Assembly: GCA_001464165.1 (NCBI GenBank)
Contig: LNEX01000387.1
Location: 1 to 42,033 of the forward strand
DNA length: 42,033 nucleotides
Reading direction: 5' to 3'
Source of the DNA: a bacterium Ga0077546
Lineage (GTDB): Bacteria > Cyanobacteriota > Vampirovibrionia > Obscuribacterales > Obscuribacteraceae
The notes beneath the pieces are model-generated. The model saw nothing but the letters and a program-made list of their open reading frames with translations. It was not told where the DNA came from and ran no database searches. Made by a program: the position numbers and the translations under genes. Positions 22,626 through 31,507 of this stretch are shown one piece after another (position 1 is the first letter of the stretch; each line of letters opens with the position of its first letter).

Positions 22626-23414
22626 TCAGACACCAATCAGAGGTGCAGCTGGGTGCATTGATTTCTTGTAGAGCTCCCCAAGGGCTAAATAGCATTCGCA
22701 TGACTCGTTTTCGAGTGCTTTGCGATCAAGAATTGTGATTCTTCCTCTCACATAAGAAATGATCTTTCGCTCTGATAAGCTCACGGCTGTTGCATTTACC
22801 AGAGTTCTAGAGATTCCCAGCATACTTGCTAGAAACTCTTGGGTCATAGGAAATGTGTCACTTTTACTGCGGTCATGGGTGAGCAAAATCCATTTAGCAC
22901 AGCGTTTATCAACTGAGTGGGTCTGATTGCAGCCGGTAGTCTGGGCAATTTGCTCGAACAGTGCCATGGCATAGCGCAAACTTAACTGTGCCAAGGCCGG
23001 ATAGCTCTTTGTTAGAGTGTCGAAGGTGTCGACGGGAATGCGCCAGGCCGATGATTCTACTTGGCACATTACTAAAGCGGAAACGCTGTCAATACCCACT
23101 GCCACTGGAACACCGAGCATTCCCTCGTTGCCGATTGTAGCCAATTCAACTCGTGAACCGTCGTCCATCACTTTAAGCAGTGACATCACACCCGTTTCAA
23201 TAAAATGGATGAATTTAATCGGTATGTTAGGTTCTATGATCTTGTCGCGCAGATCATAGTGCATAAATTCTGCAGCGTTTGTTATGGCAGTAGACACTGC
23301 TATAGGCAGACCGGCTAGCAAGATGTTTTGGTACTGGCTCATTTTTTCACCGTTGATCAGGGACAAACGGTTTAGCTGAGTCGTCAATCTTAGATCAGCC
23401 GAATGTGACTTCAC
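22626..23414 (-). CDS. Crp/Fnr-family transcriptional regulator
   Basis: 262 residues from ATG 23414. A start at the Met codon 25 (23342) is possible and gives a more typical 238 residues, but neither has a strong ribosome-binding site. The N-terminal domain has the cyclic-nucleotide-binding beta roll (Ile-Glu-Thr-Gly-Val-Met-Ser-Leu-Leu, then Asn-Glu-Gly-Met-Leu-Gly-Val-Pro). The C-terminal winged helix shows Thr-Gln-Glu-Phe-Leu-Ala-Ser-Met-Leu-Gly-Ile-Ser-Arg-Thr-Leu-Val-Asn. The phosphate-binding Arg-Ser/Thr of true cAMP receptors is not seen and no FNR-type N-terminal Cys cluster is present, so the effector is unknown. No target sites were identified in the window. Confidence 0.85.
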   Translation of the reverse strand: MKSHSADLRLTTQLNRLSLINGEKMSQYQNILLAGLPIAVSTAITNAAEFMHYDLRDKIIEPNIPIKFIHFIETGVMSLLKVMDDGSRVELATIGNEGMLGVPVAVGIDSVSALVMCQVESSAWRIPVDTFDTLTKSYPALAQLSLRYAMALFEQIAQTTGCNQTHSVDKRCAKWILLTHDRSKSDTFPMTQEFLASMLGISRTLVNATAVSLSERKIISYVRGRITILDRKALENESCECYLALGELYKKSMHPAAPLIGV

Positions 23415-23445
23415 TATGACAGATCTGAACAGAGCGTGCTGGTTT

Positions 23446-24411
23446 TTAGACCTTTTCAGCTAGAAGTTTTTCTAGATCGACCAAAGCCGCACTAAAGCCG
23501 TCAATACCTTCTTTAAGCTTTTCATTGGCCATGCGATCTTCAGTGTGCATCTTGGTGAAAATTTCTTTGTTCATTTCGATGCGGTTAATGGTCGAAGCTT
23601 TGGCCACGGCAGCATCTAATTTGCGGGGCAGATCACCTTCGGTGGAGTTTAGCTCTTCAAGTAGCTTTGGTGAAATCGTGAGCAAATCACAGCCAGCTAA
23701 TTCTGTTATTTCACCCATATTGCGGAAGCTAGCACCCATTACTACTGTTTCATAATCGAATTTCTTGTAGTAGTTGTAAATGGCTGTTACTGATTTCACG
23801 CCTGGGTCTTCAGCCCCTGTGTAGTCTTTGCCGGTGTCTTTTTTATACCAGTCTAAGATGCGACCAACAAAGGGTGAAATCAAGGTAACTTTGGCTTCGG
23901 CGCATGCTACTGCTTGGTGCATGCCAAATAGAAGGGTCATGTTGCAGTGAATGCCTTCTTTCTCTAAGGTTTCAGCTGCTTGAATGCCTTCCCAGGTTGA
24001 AGCAATTTTGATTAAGATGCGCTCGCGGGTGTAGCCATCTTTTTCATAAAGAGCAATAATTTCGCGGGCTTGTTTGATTGTGGCTTCTGTATCATATGAC
24101 AAGCGGGCATCGATTTCGGTAGAAACTCTGCCAGGGATGATTTCTAAGATTTTTTTGCCAAAGGCAACTGCCAAGTGGCTAAAGGCCATATCGACGATTT
24201 TCTTCTTGTCTGCGTCTGTGCCCAGTGCAGCTTTAGCATCAGCAATGACGCTGTCTATCAGAGCGCCATAGGCGGGCATCTTGGCTGCGGCCATGATTAG
24301 TGATGGGTTGGTTGTGCTGTCTTGGGGCTTGTACTTGACGATTGACTCAAATTCGCCTGTATCGGCCACTACTTTAGTCATTTGCCGCAATTGTTCTAAT
24401 AAAGTCGCCAT
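23446..24411 (-). CDS. tal: transaldolase
   Basis: 321 residues from the ATG at 24411, chosen over the longer frame (24435) because GGAGAG lies eight bases upstream and the protein then starts like other TalA/TalB proteins. Conserved residues: Asp17 in Val-Ala-Asp-Thr-Gly-Glu-Phe, Asn35 in Ser-Thr-Thr-Asn-Pro-Ser-Leu, Lys135 of [11 protein letters not shown] as the Schiff-base lysine, and Ile-Ser-Pro-Phe-Val-Gly-Arg-Ile. It moves the dihydroxyacetone unit from sedoheptulose 7-phosphate to glyceraldehyde 3-phosphate in the non-oxidative pentose phosphate pathway, in the cytoplasm. Length and order match the class 1 (TalB-like) group. Confidence 0.96.
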   Translation of the reverse strand: MATLLEQLRQMTKVVADTGEFESIVKYKPQDSTTNPSLIMAAAKMPAYGALIDSVIADAKAALGTDADKKKIVDMAFSHLAVAFGKKILEIIPGRVSTEIDARLSYDTEATIKQAREIIALYEKDGYTRERILIKIASTWEGIQAAETLEKEGIHCNMTLLFGMHQAVACAEAKVTLISPFVGRILDWYKKDTGKDYTGAEDPGVKSVTAIYNYYKKFDYETVVMGASFRNMGEITELAGCDLLTISPKLLEELNSTEGDLPRKLDAAVAKASTINRIEMNKEIFTKMHTEDRMANEKLKEGIDGFSAALVDLEKLLAEKV

Positions 24412-24602
24412 GAAAAGTTCTCTCCAATCCACCAATTGCTCAATAGCATAACCGGAATAACCTTGCTTCTAGCCGCCAAGAGGTAAAAGTGTTTATCTGT
24501 GTAATTTACTTGAAACGTCATTTGAACGTCTGATTCGCTGGTTCTGTTTGGGCACCATTAGTGGTGCTCTAAATTTTTTTTTGAGGCTAAGCTGTTCAAC
24601 TT

Positions 24603-25433
24603 TTATGGCATTAAACTATCAAACATTTCAGCTGCATTTTTGTACTTTGCTCTTTCGTTGTTAACTTTGCTTGTGCTGTCTACTAGTTTGAAGTTCTTTG
24701 GCGCCCGCCATTCGCTGAGCGGAATGGTAGTGCGTGAAACAGAAGTGACATTTACTGTCGTCTCGCGCTTGCCGTCTGGATAAATGTTAGTAGACTTTAG
24801 CAGTGGCCCACTGAGAAACGGCATGGAGAATCTCCATCGTATAAAATCAAGGGTTTGCTTGGCAATTTTTTTGTTTTGTAGCTCAAGTATTTCCATCTGT
24901 GAAAATTCTTTTGTCCTTTGTGTGCTACTTCGATAGAAAAATTCGCCTTGGTTTTTTAGAGATTCTCTTGGTTCAATTTCTAGATAGAGACTTTTAGCCG
25001 GCATGCCGTTAAAATAAGATGGAATGACCGATTTTGACTTGATATGGATCGGCTCTTTACCTTCTACCTTGTTGAGCCAGTATTGAGGTGGGAAGACTCG
25101 CCCGTGCTTGGTGGCATGGTTGAAAACGATTATTTCCCAGCTTGGAGCCATGCAGTAGTAGGTGATGCCATTGCGCGGAACTCGCCAAATCGCGCCATCG
25201 TCTGCAATTAGAAGAGTACTAGTGCCGTTGAATTCGACCTTGAATTCGAACTTATCAACTGTTTTTGTTAGTGGTTTGTTGGCCGCGCAAGGTGTTGCAG
25301 TTAGCACGGTCAGGCTAAATAGAAGCAAAGCTACTGTGATCAGGCCTGAGCTAGGAGGCTTGCTGCTTGACGTTAATACCTGACTTGTCTCTAGTTTGAG
25401 CAAGCGATTGAGCTTGAGCAAGAGAATCACCAC
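24603..25433 (-). CDS. exported hypothetical protein
   Basis: 276 residues from GTG 25433. The N-terminus has an unusually long n-region before a hydrophobic segment (about 30-46) ending Ala-Thr-Pro-Cys-Ala-Ala-Asn, typical of a signal peptide; a shorter start within the frame is possible. The mature protein is beta-rich with many aromatic residues, resembling LolA- or DUF-type periplasmic sheets, for example Pro-Ala-Lys-Ser-Leu-Tyr-Leu-Glu-Ile and a late Pro-Leu-Ser-Glu-Trp-Arg-Ala-Pro-Lys-Asn-Phe. That last pattern, a fixed strand giving a threshold Trp/Pro near the end, is like the exported protein at 7486. No catalytic motif. It is 191 bases upstream of the transaldolase gene on the same strand. 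Confidence 0.55.
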   Translation of the reverse strand: MVILLLKLNRLLKLETSQVLTSSSKPPSSGLITVALLLFSLTVLTATPCAANKPLTKTVDKFEFKVEFNGTSTLLIADDGAIWRVPRNGITYYCMAPSWEIIVFNHATKHGRVFPPQYWLNKVEGKEPIHIKSKSVIPSYFNGMPAKSLYLEIEPRESLKNQGEFFYRSSTQRTKEFSQMEILELQNKKIAKQTLDFIRWRFSMPFLSGPLLKSTNIYPDGKRETTVNVTSVSRTTIPLSEWRAPKNFKLVDSTSKVNNERAKYKNAAEMFDSLMP

Positions 25434-25742
25434 TGGTTGGTGTTGTCACATCTTTATCTTAGCTCTTAAGGAGCAGGCTTGGTCATTTATTGTTCAAGTC
25501 AGTTTCATAATTGCAAGATTGCCTAGTTCTGAGTGTGCGCTGACGGATGTTAAACCCTCTTTTAGCTTGGAGTAAATTCATTGATTTTGTTATGTTGCGT
25601 GACGGCTTTTGGCGCTTCGTAAATGAATGCTCTGTCATAGAGCAAAAAACTGCGGATTATACTATTGATTCGAAAATATCAAGTTGTATAGTGGTTTGCT
25701 GGAGACCCGCTGGCGGCGGATTATATTGAGGGGTGTTGCTCT
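25434..25742. other. 309-bp divergent intergenic region
   Basis: The gap between the exported protein (minus) and the gene at 25743 (plus) holds a likely promoter for the latter (25665-25692) and a small hairpin GCTCT-GTCAT-AGAGC at 25629-25643 with no T-run in either useful direction. A 60-codon frame (25547-25729) lacks a ribosome-binding site and resembles nothing, so it is not called. Confidence 0.5.
25665..25692 (+). promoter_or_regulatory. candidate sigma70 promoter for gene at 25743
   Basis: TTGATT (25665-25670) and TATAGT (25687-25692) are separated by 16 bases. Transcription would start about 45 bases upstream of ATG 25743. Confidence 0.45.
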
Positions 25743-26654
25743 ATGGCGATGTTATCTAGTCTTTGGAATACTTTAGTTGGCAACAATCAAGCTAGCGACA
25801 AAAAGTCAACCAAGACAGATAGCGTCAACCATAATCACGACCATGTTCGCTTAGAGAAGCGCAAGTTAGTAGCTACTCGCGCCCGGCTAGAAGTTCAAGC
25901 GACCAACAAACTTGACCTCAATCATTTGCGAGCTCGTATTGATAGTGAATCTCGAGACTATGCAGCTATGCGAGAGCGCCAGCAAACTTCTCGGTCGCGC
26001 TGGTTCGGAGAGCGATCTAGCGGTATTGATGAAGCCGCTCTCACTAAGCGTTTGGCTGCGCCGACGCCGCAACTGAGTCAAGAAGAATTTGAACTCAGTT
26101 TGAACTTTGGCGATATTCATCTCCCTGATCATTATGAAAGCCAGGTAATTTACGTCGGCGCTTACGACAATGCTTTAGATGCACCTTTAGCTTCGGGCTT
26201 GGCTCTCGATTGTCCGGAAGATGTTGAATATGCACTTCAATATATGCATCACGACACGCATCAAGTTATCGCTATGGATTCGATCGATACAGCGGATTTT
26301 TCCGATATGGCTGCAGATTTCATGGATATAGCTTTGATGCCACCTCTTGTAGCATTGAGCGACAATATTCCTGAGATAGATGAACTGCTTGCGCGCTTGC
26401 AGGTTGTTGAAGCGCTGGAACTGCAAGAAGAAGCACAAGAAGCGGCACAAGCAGGGGCTCAAGATCCGGTTGAAGGCGAGATAGCTAAGTGTCATGCTGA
26501 TTTGCATGTAGTAACGCCATTTGAAACCTGTTTGCCAGCTCCAATAAATGCTCCGGTACCGATGATTAAACGTCAGGGTAAGGGTAAGGGTAAGAAAGGC
26601 CGCCGCGCTCGCAGTAAAGAAGCTGCTAAAATGAAAAACGGCACGAGAAATTAA
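25743..26654 (+). CDS. hypothetical acidic protein with basic C-terminal tail
   Basis: 303 residues, ATG 25743 after GAGGGG. The N-terminal 100 residues are Arg/Lys-rich and helical. The central part (about 120-245) is very acidic, with many Asp, Met and Leu and an Ala/Glu/Gln-rich segment suggesting coiled coil. The last 25 residues are strongly basic (Gly-Lys-Gly-Lys-Gly-Lys-Lys-Gly-Arg-Arg). There are no membrane segments and no known motif. The alternating charge blocks suggest a disordered or RNA/DNA-associating protein; this is inference from composition. It is followed 31 bases later by the metallo-beta-lactamase gene. Confidence 0.6.
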   Translation: MAMLSSLWNTLVGNNQASDKKSTKTDSVNHNHDHVRLEKRKLVATRARLEVQATNKLDLNHLRARIDSESRDYAAMRERQQTSRSRWFGERSSGIDEAALTKRLAAPTPQLSQEEFELSLNFGDIHLPDHYESQVIYVGAYDNALDAPLASGLALDCPEDVEYALQYMHHDTHQVIAMDSIDTADFSDMAADFMDIALMPPLVALSDNIPEIDELLARLQVVEALELQEEAQEAAQAGAQDPVEGEIAKCHADLHVVTPFETCLPAPINAPVPMIKRQGKGKGKKGRRARSKEAAKMKNGTRN

Positions 26655-26685
26655 ATAGCTGCTGTTCTAACTTCTAGGGGGCCTA

Positions 26686-27573
26686 TTGCGATTCGGTAAA
26701 TTCGATCTTTCTATCATTCGTGAATGCGTGTTCAAGCTTGATGGTGGCGCCATGTTTGGCGTGGTGCCAAAGGCATTGTGGAGTAAGACAAGTCCCGCAG
26801 ACGAAGACAACCGCGTTGTGCTTGCTTGCAATTTACTTCTTATCGATACAGGCGATAAGAAAGTACTGATTGAAACTGGCATGGGTGACCGCTGGAGTGA
26901 TAAAGAGAGAGCGCGCTACGGCCTCAAGTCACTGGTCAGCTCAGCTACTGTTCTTGATCAAGTCAACCTTAAGCCTGAAGACATTGACTTTGTCGTTATT
27001 TCGCATTTGCATTTCGATCATGCCGGTGGTGCCACCATGGTTAAAGACGGCAAGCTTGTCCCGGTTTTTCCTAATGCTCAGTATGTCGTGCAAAAAGGCG
27101 AATGGGATTTTGCTTTCAAGGCCAATGCTAGAGCTAAGGCCAGCTATAGGCCAGATGATTTTGTGCCACTGAAAGAGCATAATCAAATTTTGTTTGTCGA
27201 TGGCGATTACGAAGTGGTGCCTGGTATTTGGGTGAAAGTCACAGGTGGGCATACCAGTCATCATCAAGTTGTGTACTTCGAGTCAGAAAGCGAAAAAGGC
27301 GTTTATTTCGCTGATATTCTTCCCACCAAGAGTCACATTACTCCTCCTTGGGTCATGGGTTATGACCATTATCCCTTGGTTAGTTGTGACATCAAGTCTG
27401 AGTGGTTGGCTCGGGCAGCTGAACAAAATTGGCTTGTGGTCTTTGACCACGAGCCCGGTATCCCTTGGGGCAGAGTAAAAGTTGAAAGCGGTAAGTTTCT
27501 CTTTGAAGCATTGCCTGAAGAGTCGCTGGCTTTTGCCTCCGGCACGGGCCGGGCTTTAGCCAATGTCGGCTAA
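26686..27573 (+). CDS. metallo-beta-lactamase fold hydrolase (lactonase-like group)
   Basis: 295 residues from TTG 26686 with GGGGG a few bases upstream. The zinc-binding motif His107-Leu-His109-Phe-Asp111-His112 is intact, preceded by Leu-Leu-Ile-Asp-Thr-Gly and followed by Gly-Gly-His-Thr-Ser-His-His (third zinc His), a Phe-Ala-Asp-Ile-Leu Asp, and Phe-Asp-His near the end. This full dinuclear set, with a long loop before the motif, matches the group containing AHL lactonase-like and other MBL hydrolases, not the glyoxalase II or RNase Z types. The substrate is unknown; it is cytoplasmic by lack of signal peptide. Confidence 0.85.
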   Translation: MRFGKFDLSIIRECVFKLDGGAMFGVVPKALWSKTSPADEDNRVVLACNLLLIDTGDKKVLIETGMGDRWSDKERARYGLKSLVSSATVLDQVNLKPEDIDFVVISHLHFDHAGGATMVKDGKLVPVFPNAQYVVQKGEWDFAFKANARAKASYRPDDFVPLKEHNQILFVDGDYEVVPGIWVKVTGGHTSHHQVVYFESESEKGVYFADILPTKSHITPPWVMGYDHYPLVSCDIKSEWLARAAEQNWLVVFDHEPGIPWGRVKVESGKFLFEALPEESLAFASGTGRALANVG

Positions 27574-27601
27574 CATAAACTCTAATTCGCCCTAGTTCGC
27601 C

Positions 27602-29284
27602 CTAATTCTCTTGCAGGTGTTTTTTGAGCCGTTCGAGAAAAGCAGTTAGCTTGCCCTGTTTTGACCAGCTCAGACCACTTTCTACTTCTTGCAAGGCCAG
27701 TTGTTTTTGCCCAGTTGATAAATAAGAGATTGCCGTAAGTGCATGTTTTCGACAAAGCTGCTCTGGCATTTCGTGGCGCCTCTGCAGAGCTAAATTGCTA
27801 AGTTCTCGGCCGCCCATGCTGGTGACTAGTTCTCGCCGCTTCTTCTGTCCGGCTTCGTTATTAGGTAGCCAAACCGAGAAATGGTGGTCGTCAAAAACCA
27901 ATAGCCAGTCTGGTGAAGACAATAGGGCTTGATAAATTTGATAAGTGTCGTCTACGCACAGTGAGCTAACTTGCCACTTCGCCAGGTAGCTTTGCCAGCC
28001 CTCATCGGCGTTGAAGCAGTTGATGTATTCAGTGCAAAATTTACGGCCGTAAAAATCAAAGCGTGTATCAATAAAGACTGGGCTGAGATTCTCGAAAATT
28101 AGGGTATTACCTATGGCCGGGTCGCAAAACATATTCTTGGTGAGATCGGGGTGTTGTTTGAGAAAAGTTGTGGTTTCAAGATTATTGTCTGAGTTGGTAA
28201 ACCAGACGGCTTGTCCTAGTGGAAAGCGCTGCAGGAAGGAAAACACTGCACAGCTAATTGCTAGGGCGGCCAAACCCCAGCTTGCTAAATTTGAAACTTT
28301 AGTCTGGTCGCTATTGAAAATTGTCATTTTACTAAGAGCCAAACCCATGTAGGGCCAGGTAAGCAGTATTGCCACCGGTACGAAGCGGTAGAACATCAGG
28401 GCGGCACTGCAAGCTACTGCTGCTAAAATCAACCCGGCCAGGGGTACGCTGCGGTGCCCCCTGAGAATGGCTAGCCAGGCCAAGGTTAGGTACAGCAAGT
28501 GATTGATAAAAAATCGCGGATGGGTGAGCAGAATTGGCTGTAGTTCTCTAATTGAACCAAAGTCTGGTTCAGTGGTGAATGAAAGATTGTAGGTAATCAG
28601 GCCAAAGCCATAGGGGTTTAGCAGTATCGCCCCGATGCAGGCAAATAGCAGAGAGATTAGACTCTTGCGATTTTGACACTGCTTTTGCGCTAGCTCTATC
28701 AGAAGATAGGTGGCTACCATTGCTAAACCAATGAACCAAAAAGAATGTGTGTTTGCCCATAGCACCATTAGTGGTGGCAGTAGCCAGAGAGATTTGCTGT
28801 AACCGTGACTGCGAAAACGCTCAAGAACAATAGTGAATATTGCAATTAAGAGAAATGAAATTAACTGGGGGCGGGCCCAGAAAAATATGGGGCTACAGAC
28901 CAGGCTGAGTAGGCCGAAGACATAGATAGGCTTGACCCCCTGTCTTATCATTGAGACTGGCAGATAGCATAGATAAATAAGGGCCGTCACGATGCCAGCG
29001 GCTAGCCCGACTAGCCAGAGGCCGCCATGCTGAAAGAGTACACCTAGAGCCGTGGCAAACAACCATTGGTAAATTACTATGGGACGTTCTGGGCAAGTAA
29101 AACTGAAGCAATCTGAGGCGGGAATACCGTGGGCAATTATGTATTGACCGGTCTTTATTAACCAGGCGGTATCGCCGCATTGCAAAGTGTGATCAATATT
29201 TGCGCCGAACTTGCTCAGGCAGAGTATGAAGAGTAGAAAGGCAAAACTATTTGTAAGCAGGTTTTCGAACTTAGTATTTAGCAC
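27602..29284 (-). CDS. polytopic membrane protein, GT-C glycosyltransferase-like
   Basis: 560 residues from GTG 29284, overlapping the RDD gene upstream by seven bases. It has about ten membrane segments followed by a C-terminal soluble part of about 170 residues with a helical, TPR-like end. The first periplasmic loop reads Gly-Asp-Thr-Ala-Trp-Leu-Ile-Lys-Thr-Gly-Gln-Tyr-Ile, then Pro-Ala-Ser-Asp-Cys-Phe-Ser-Phe-Thr. This is the pattern of lipid-linked-sugar GT-C transferases, where an acidic residue in the first loop is catalytic. A role in adding a sugar from a polyprenyl-phosphate donor to an envelope glycan or protein is inferred from this and from its neighbours; no specific family was assigned. 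Confidence 0.65.
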   Translation of the reverse strand: MLNTKFENLLTNSFAFLLFILCLSKFGANIDHTLQCGDTAWLIKTGQYIIAHGIPASDCFSFTCPERPIVIYQWLFATALGVLFQHGGLWLVGLAAGIVTALIYLCYLPVSMIRQGVKPIYVFGLLSLVCSPIFFWARPQLISFLLIAIFTIVLERFRSHGYSKSLWLLPPLMVLWANTHSFWFIGLAMVATYLLIELAQKQCQNRKSLISLLFACIGAILLNPYGFGLITYNLSFTTEPDFGSIRELQPILLTHPRFFINHLLYLTLAWLAILRGHRSVPLAGLILAAVACSAALMFYRFVPVAILLTWPYMGLALSKMTIFNSDQTKVSNLASWGLAALAISCAVFSFLQRFPLGQAVWFTNSDNNLETTTFLKQHPDLTKNMFCDPAIGNTLIFENLSPVFIDTRFDFYGRKFCTEYINCFNADEGWQSYLAKWQVSSLCVDDTYQIYQALLSSPDWLLVFDDHHFSVWLPNNEAGQKKRRELVTSMGGRELSNLALQRRHEMPEQLCRKHALTAISYLSTGQKQLALQEVESGLSWSKQGKLTAFLERLKKHLQEN

Positions 29285-29862
29285 AGATCTGGGGTCTTGA
29301 GTTGCACCACTATTGTTCCAGAAAGTTTGTCTGCTAGCCGCATTCCACTACCGCTAAGCATTAAAATGGTTTCGACTAGAAGTACCAAGAACGTGTAGGC
29401 AACTGCAAAAAATTGCAGGCTATTTAGCAGGTTTTGCCCGCATATTGGTACTGCCAGTTGATAGATAAAATAGGGAGCAAAGAAGACTAAGTTTCTCATG
29501 AGCACTTGAGTTATAGTGGCTGGTCCTCTTGTTTGTTGGTCTACCAAGGCTAGACCAAGTAAGCCTTTGCCTAGGCCGTATCCTTTGAAAAAACTATCTC
29601 TAAATAAGAAGATCAGCAGGGTGAGAGGTTGAATCGGTGCGTGGGCTGTTAATCTAGCGCCATCTGCACCAAGCACAATGCGACAGGCGACAACAGCGAT
29701 AGTGACGAGCCAAAGGCAGGCGATATAGTCATACAAAGTGACAGCAGCAAGGCGACGTAAGAACGGTGCTCGCTGCTCTAGGTGCGCAGCGGCAAATTTA
29801 TCAGCTTCCTTGGCTTCAAGAAATGTTTGCTTTGATGGTACTAACAGTGTTTGCACAGTCAC
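29278..29862 (-). CDS. RDD-family membrane protein
   Basis: 194 residues from GTG 29862. The RDD family layout is visible: Leu-Arg-Arg-Leu-Ala-Ala-Val-Thr-Leu-Tyr-Asp-Tyr at the first membrane helix (the Arg and Asp that name the family), Arg-Asp-Ser-Phe-Phe-Lys-Gly-Tyr-Gly-Leu-Gly-Lys in the loop before the third helix, and three or four membrane segments in total. RDD proteins are of uncertain function; some are linked to ion transport. The 7-base overlap with the GT-C-like gene suggests tight co-expression, so it may support that transferase or its substrate flipping. Confidence 0.8.
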   Translation of the reverse strand: MTVQTLLVPSKQTFLEAKEADKFAAAHLEQRAPFLRRLAAVTLYDYIACLWLVTIAVVACRIVLGADGARLTAHAPIQPLTLLIFLFRDSFFKGYGLGKGLLGLALVDQQTRGPATITQVLMRNLVFFAPYFIYQLAVPICGQNLLNSLQFFAVAYTFLVLLVETILMLSGSGMRLADKLSGTIVVQLKTPDLC

Positions 29863-29998
29863 TTCTAAAATCTCGGTGGTGAAATTATCCTTGCTTATCT
29901 GCTTGTCAGCTAGTTAGGCTAGTCAGGATAGCCTGATTCGAGTGCTGTTTTTCAAGATTGTCCATGCTTACTTAATTCTAATTCCTGCTGCCTGCTGC

Positions 29999-31507
29999 TT
30001 AAAGTTGCTTATTTGGCAGAAATACCACTTGCTTCATACCATTGCCGCCAGATTTTCCTGCCGGGCTGTAATTTTTCAGGATAGCATTTACTACGGGGGC
30101 TCTCCAGATCTGCTCTTTATGCTCACTGGCATCGTGAGCATTGATGATGACAGCCCCGTAAGCTTTCTGATCGAGCCTTTGCAGCAAAAGGTCGAGTTGA
30201 CCTGGGTGCAGGGCGCCAATATTTAAAATTGTGGTGGCATCAACCATTGCTGGTTTGACTCCGGCAAATATGGCGAGTGAAGGGTCTTCGGTAAGTAGTA
30301 GGGGTTTGTCTGTGCAGCTCTGGCTTAGCATGCTTATGGTTTGTTTTGTATCAGCCCGCAGTCCGTGGCAGAAAGCCATAGCGTTGGTAAAGTCTAGAAG
30401 TGGTGCCAAGCTTGCAGCGCTGGCAAAAATAGCTGCTGTGGCGAAATTCTGAGGGAGCTTTTCTAGCTTAAGTGCTCCTAGCCAAAAGAGAGCGAATTCA
30501 CCGCACAGCAGGTGATTGTGAAAGGCGCCACGCAGGCCCATGGTATAGAGTGCAGGCAGTATGGAGCAAAGCAGCAGTATAGCTGGCAGGGCCTCAATAC
30601 TTTGTGATTTAGTTGGTAAGTTGTTGCTTACTTTGTGTTTATGCCAGAAGGTGGCGGCGGCAATAATACTGACCGCGGCTAGGGTTTTTGCATCTAAAAG
30701 GAAGGGGAAAAGAAATAGTTTGATTGTGCCCCATTCCCAGGGTAGGCCGGCAGCGTAAGATAGGTGGGCCCAGTAGCCGCCTGTTAAGGCTTGCAGCGCA
30801 GCGGCAATAGCTAAACACAGTAGAGTGTAGGAGGCCAGATACTGCAGAGCCACGCGCTTTTGCCCCTTGTATAAGGCAAAGACAACTGTGGCAACCATAA
30901 AGACCACATATTGCTGTTTGCTGTAGAAGGCCAAGGTTGAAAGTATTACTGTAGCGATTGATAATTTGGGCTGCTCACCGCCGCTGGTATCGCACCAATT
31001 TTTGACAAATCTTTCTAGGGCAATAACAGATAAGGCTAGGCCCAGAAGGTCTACCCTGGCTACTGAAGACCAGTGCAGGACCGGTAAGCAGCCAGTGAAC
31101 ATGGCTAGGGCGATGATCATATGAAAATCGCTCACTCGACAGCGTTTCAGTAGTGCCCCAAAACTGAAAAAGCAAACCAGCGCTGCTGTCATAGTCAGCA
31201 TGCGCAAAGGTAAAAAACCCATGTCGAAAACTTTTAGCAGAAGAGCGCCAATAACAAAATAAAAGGGGTTATATATAACGACGCTCCAAGGGTCTTGCGT
31301 CAGTGCCGTTAAATCATAGATGTTGCTGCCTTTTGCAAGCTGCAAGCAGGCCCATAAAACATGGCCTTCGTATTCAACGGCATAAGGATTTTTGATGGCC
31401 AAGCCCCAGCATATAGTGTAAATCATAGCAAGCATGCCGCTGAGAAGCAGTACACCAGCCACTTGTGCTACATAAAGTGGTTCCGGCCTAGTTTTGGTCG
31501 TACTCAT
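29999..31507 (-). CDS. polytopic membrane protein, GT-C glycosyltransferase-like
   Basis: 502 residues, ATG 31507 within the ATGA overlap of the GT2 gene, so the two are translationally coupled. About eleven membrane segments. The first outer loop contains Tyr-Ala-Val-Glu-Tyr-Glu-Gly-His-Val-Leu-Trp and the second Pro-Phe-Tyr-Phe-Val, the usual order in GT-C/DUF2029-like mannosyl- or arabinosyltransferase relatives, with the acidic residues as candidate catalytic base. A C-terminal soluble stretch of about 90 residues carries no known motif. Likely role: transfer of a lipid-linked sugar at the outer face of the inner membrane. The exact glycan is unknown. Confidence 0.65.
   Translation of the reverse strand: MSTTKTRPEPLYVAQVAGVLLLSGMLAMIYTICWGLAIKNPYAVEYEGHVLWACLQLAKGSNIYDLTALTQDPWSVVIYNPFYFVIGALLLKVFDMGFLPLRMLTMTAALVCFFSFGALLKRCRVSDFHMIIALAMFTGCLPVLHWSSVARVDLLGLALSVIALERFVKNWCDTSGGEQPKLSIATVILSTLAFYSKQQYVVFMVATVVFALYKGQKRVALQYLASYTLLCLAIAAALQALTGGYWAHLSYAAGLPWEWGTIKLFLFPFLLDAKTLAAVSIIAAATFWHKHKVSNNLPTKSQSIEALPAILLLCSILPALYTMGLRGAFHNHLLCGEFALFWLGALKLEKLPQNFATAAIFASAASLAPLLDFTNAMAFCHGLRADTKQTISMLSQSCTDKPLLLTEDPSLAIFAGVKPAMVDATTILNIGALHPGQLDLLLQRLDQKAYGAVIINAHDASEHKEQIWRAPVVNAILKNYSPAGKSGGNGMKQVVFLPNKQL

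Noticed and set aside
24552..24582. Hairpin GCACCA/TGGTGC followed by a T run
   Set aside because: It has the right order for a plus-strand terminator, but there is no plus-strand gene upstream and the T run starts six bases after the stem. In the minus direction no T run follows it.
25547..25729. 60-codon plus-strand frame in the intergenic region
   Set aside because: No ribosome-binding site, mixed sequence, and the likely promoter of the next gene lies inside it.
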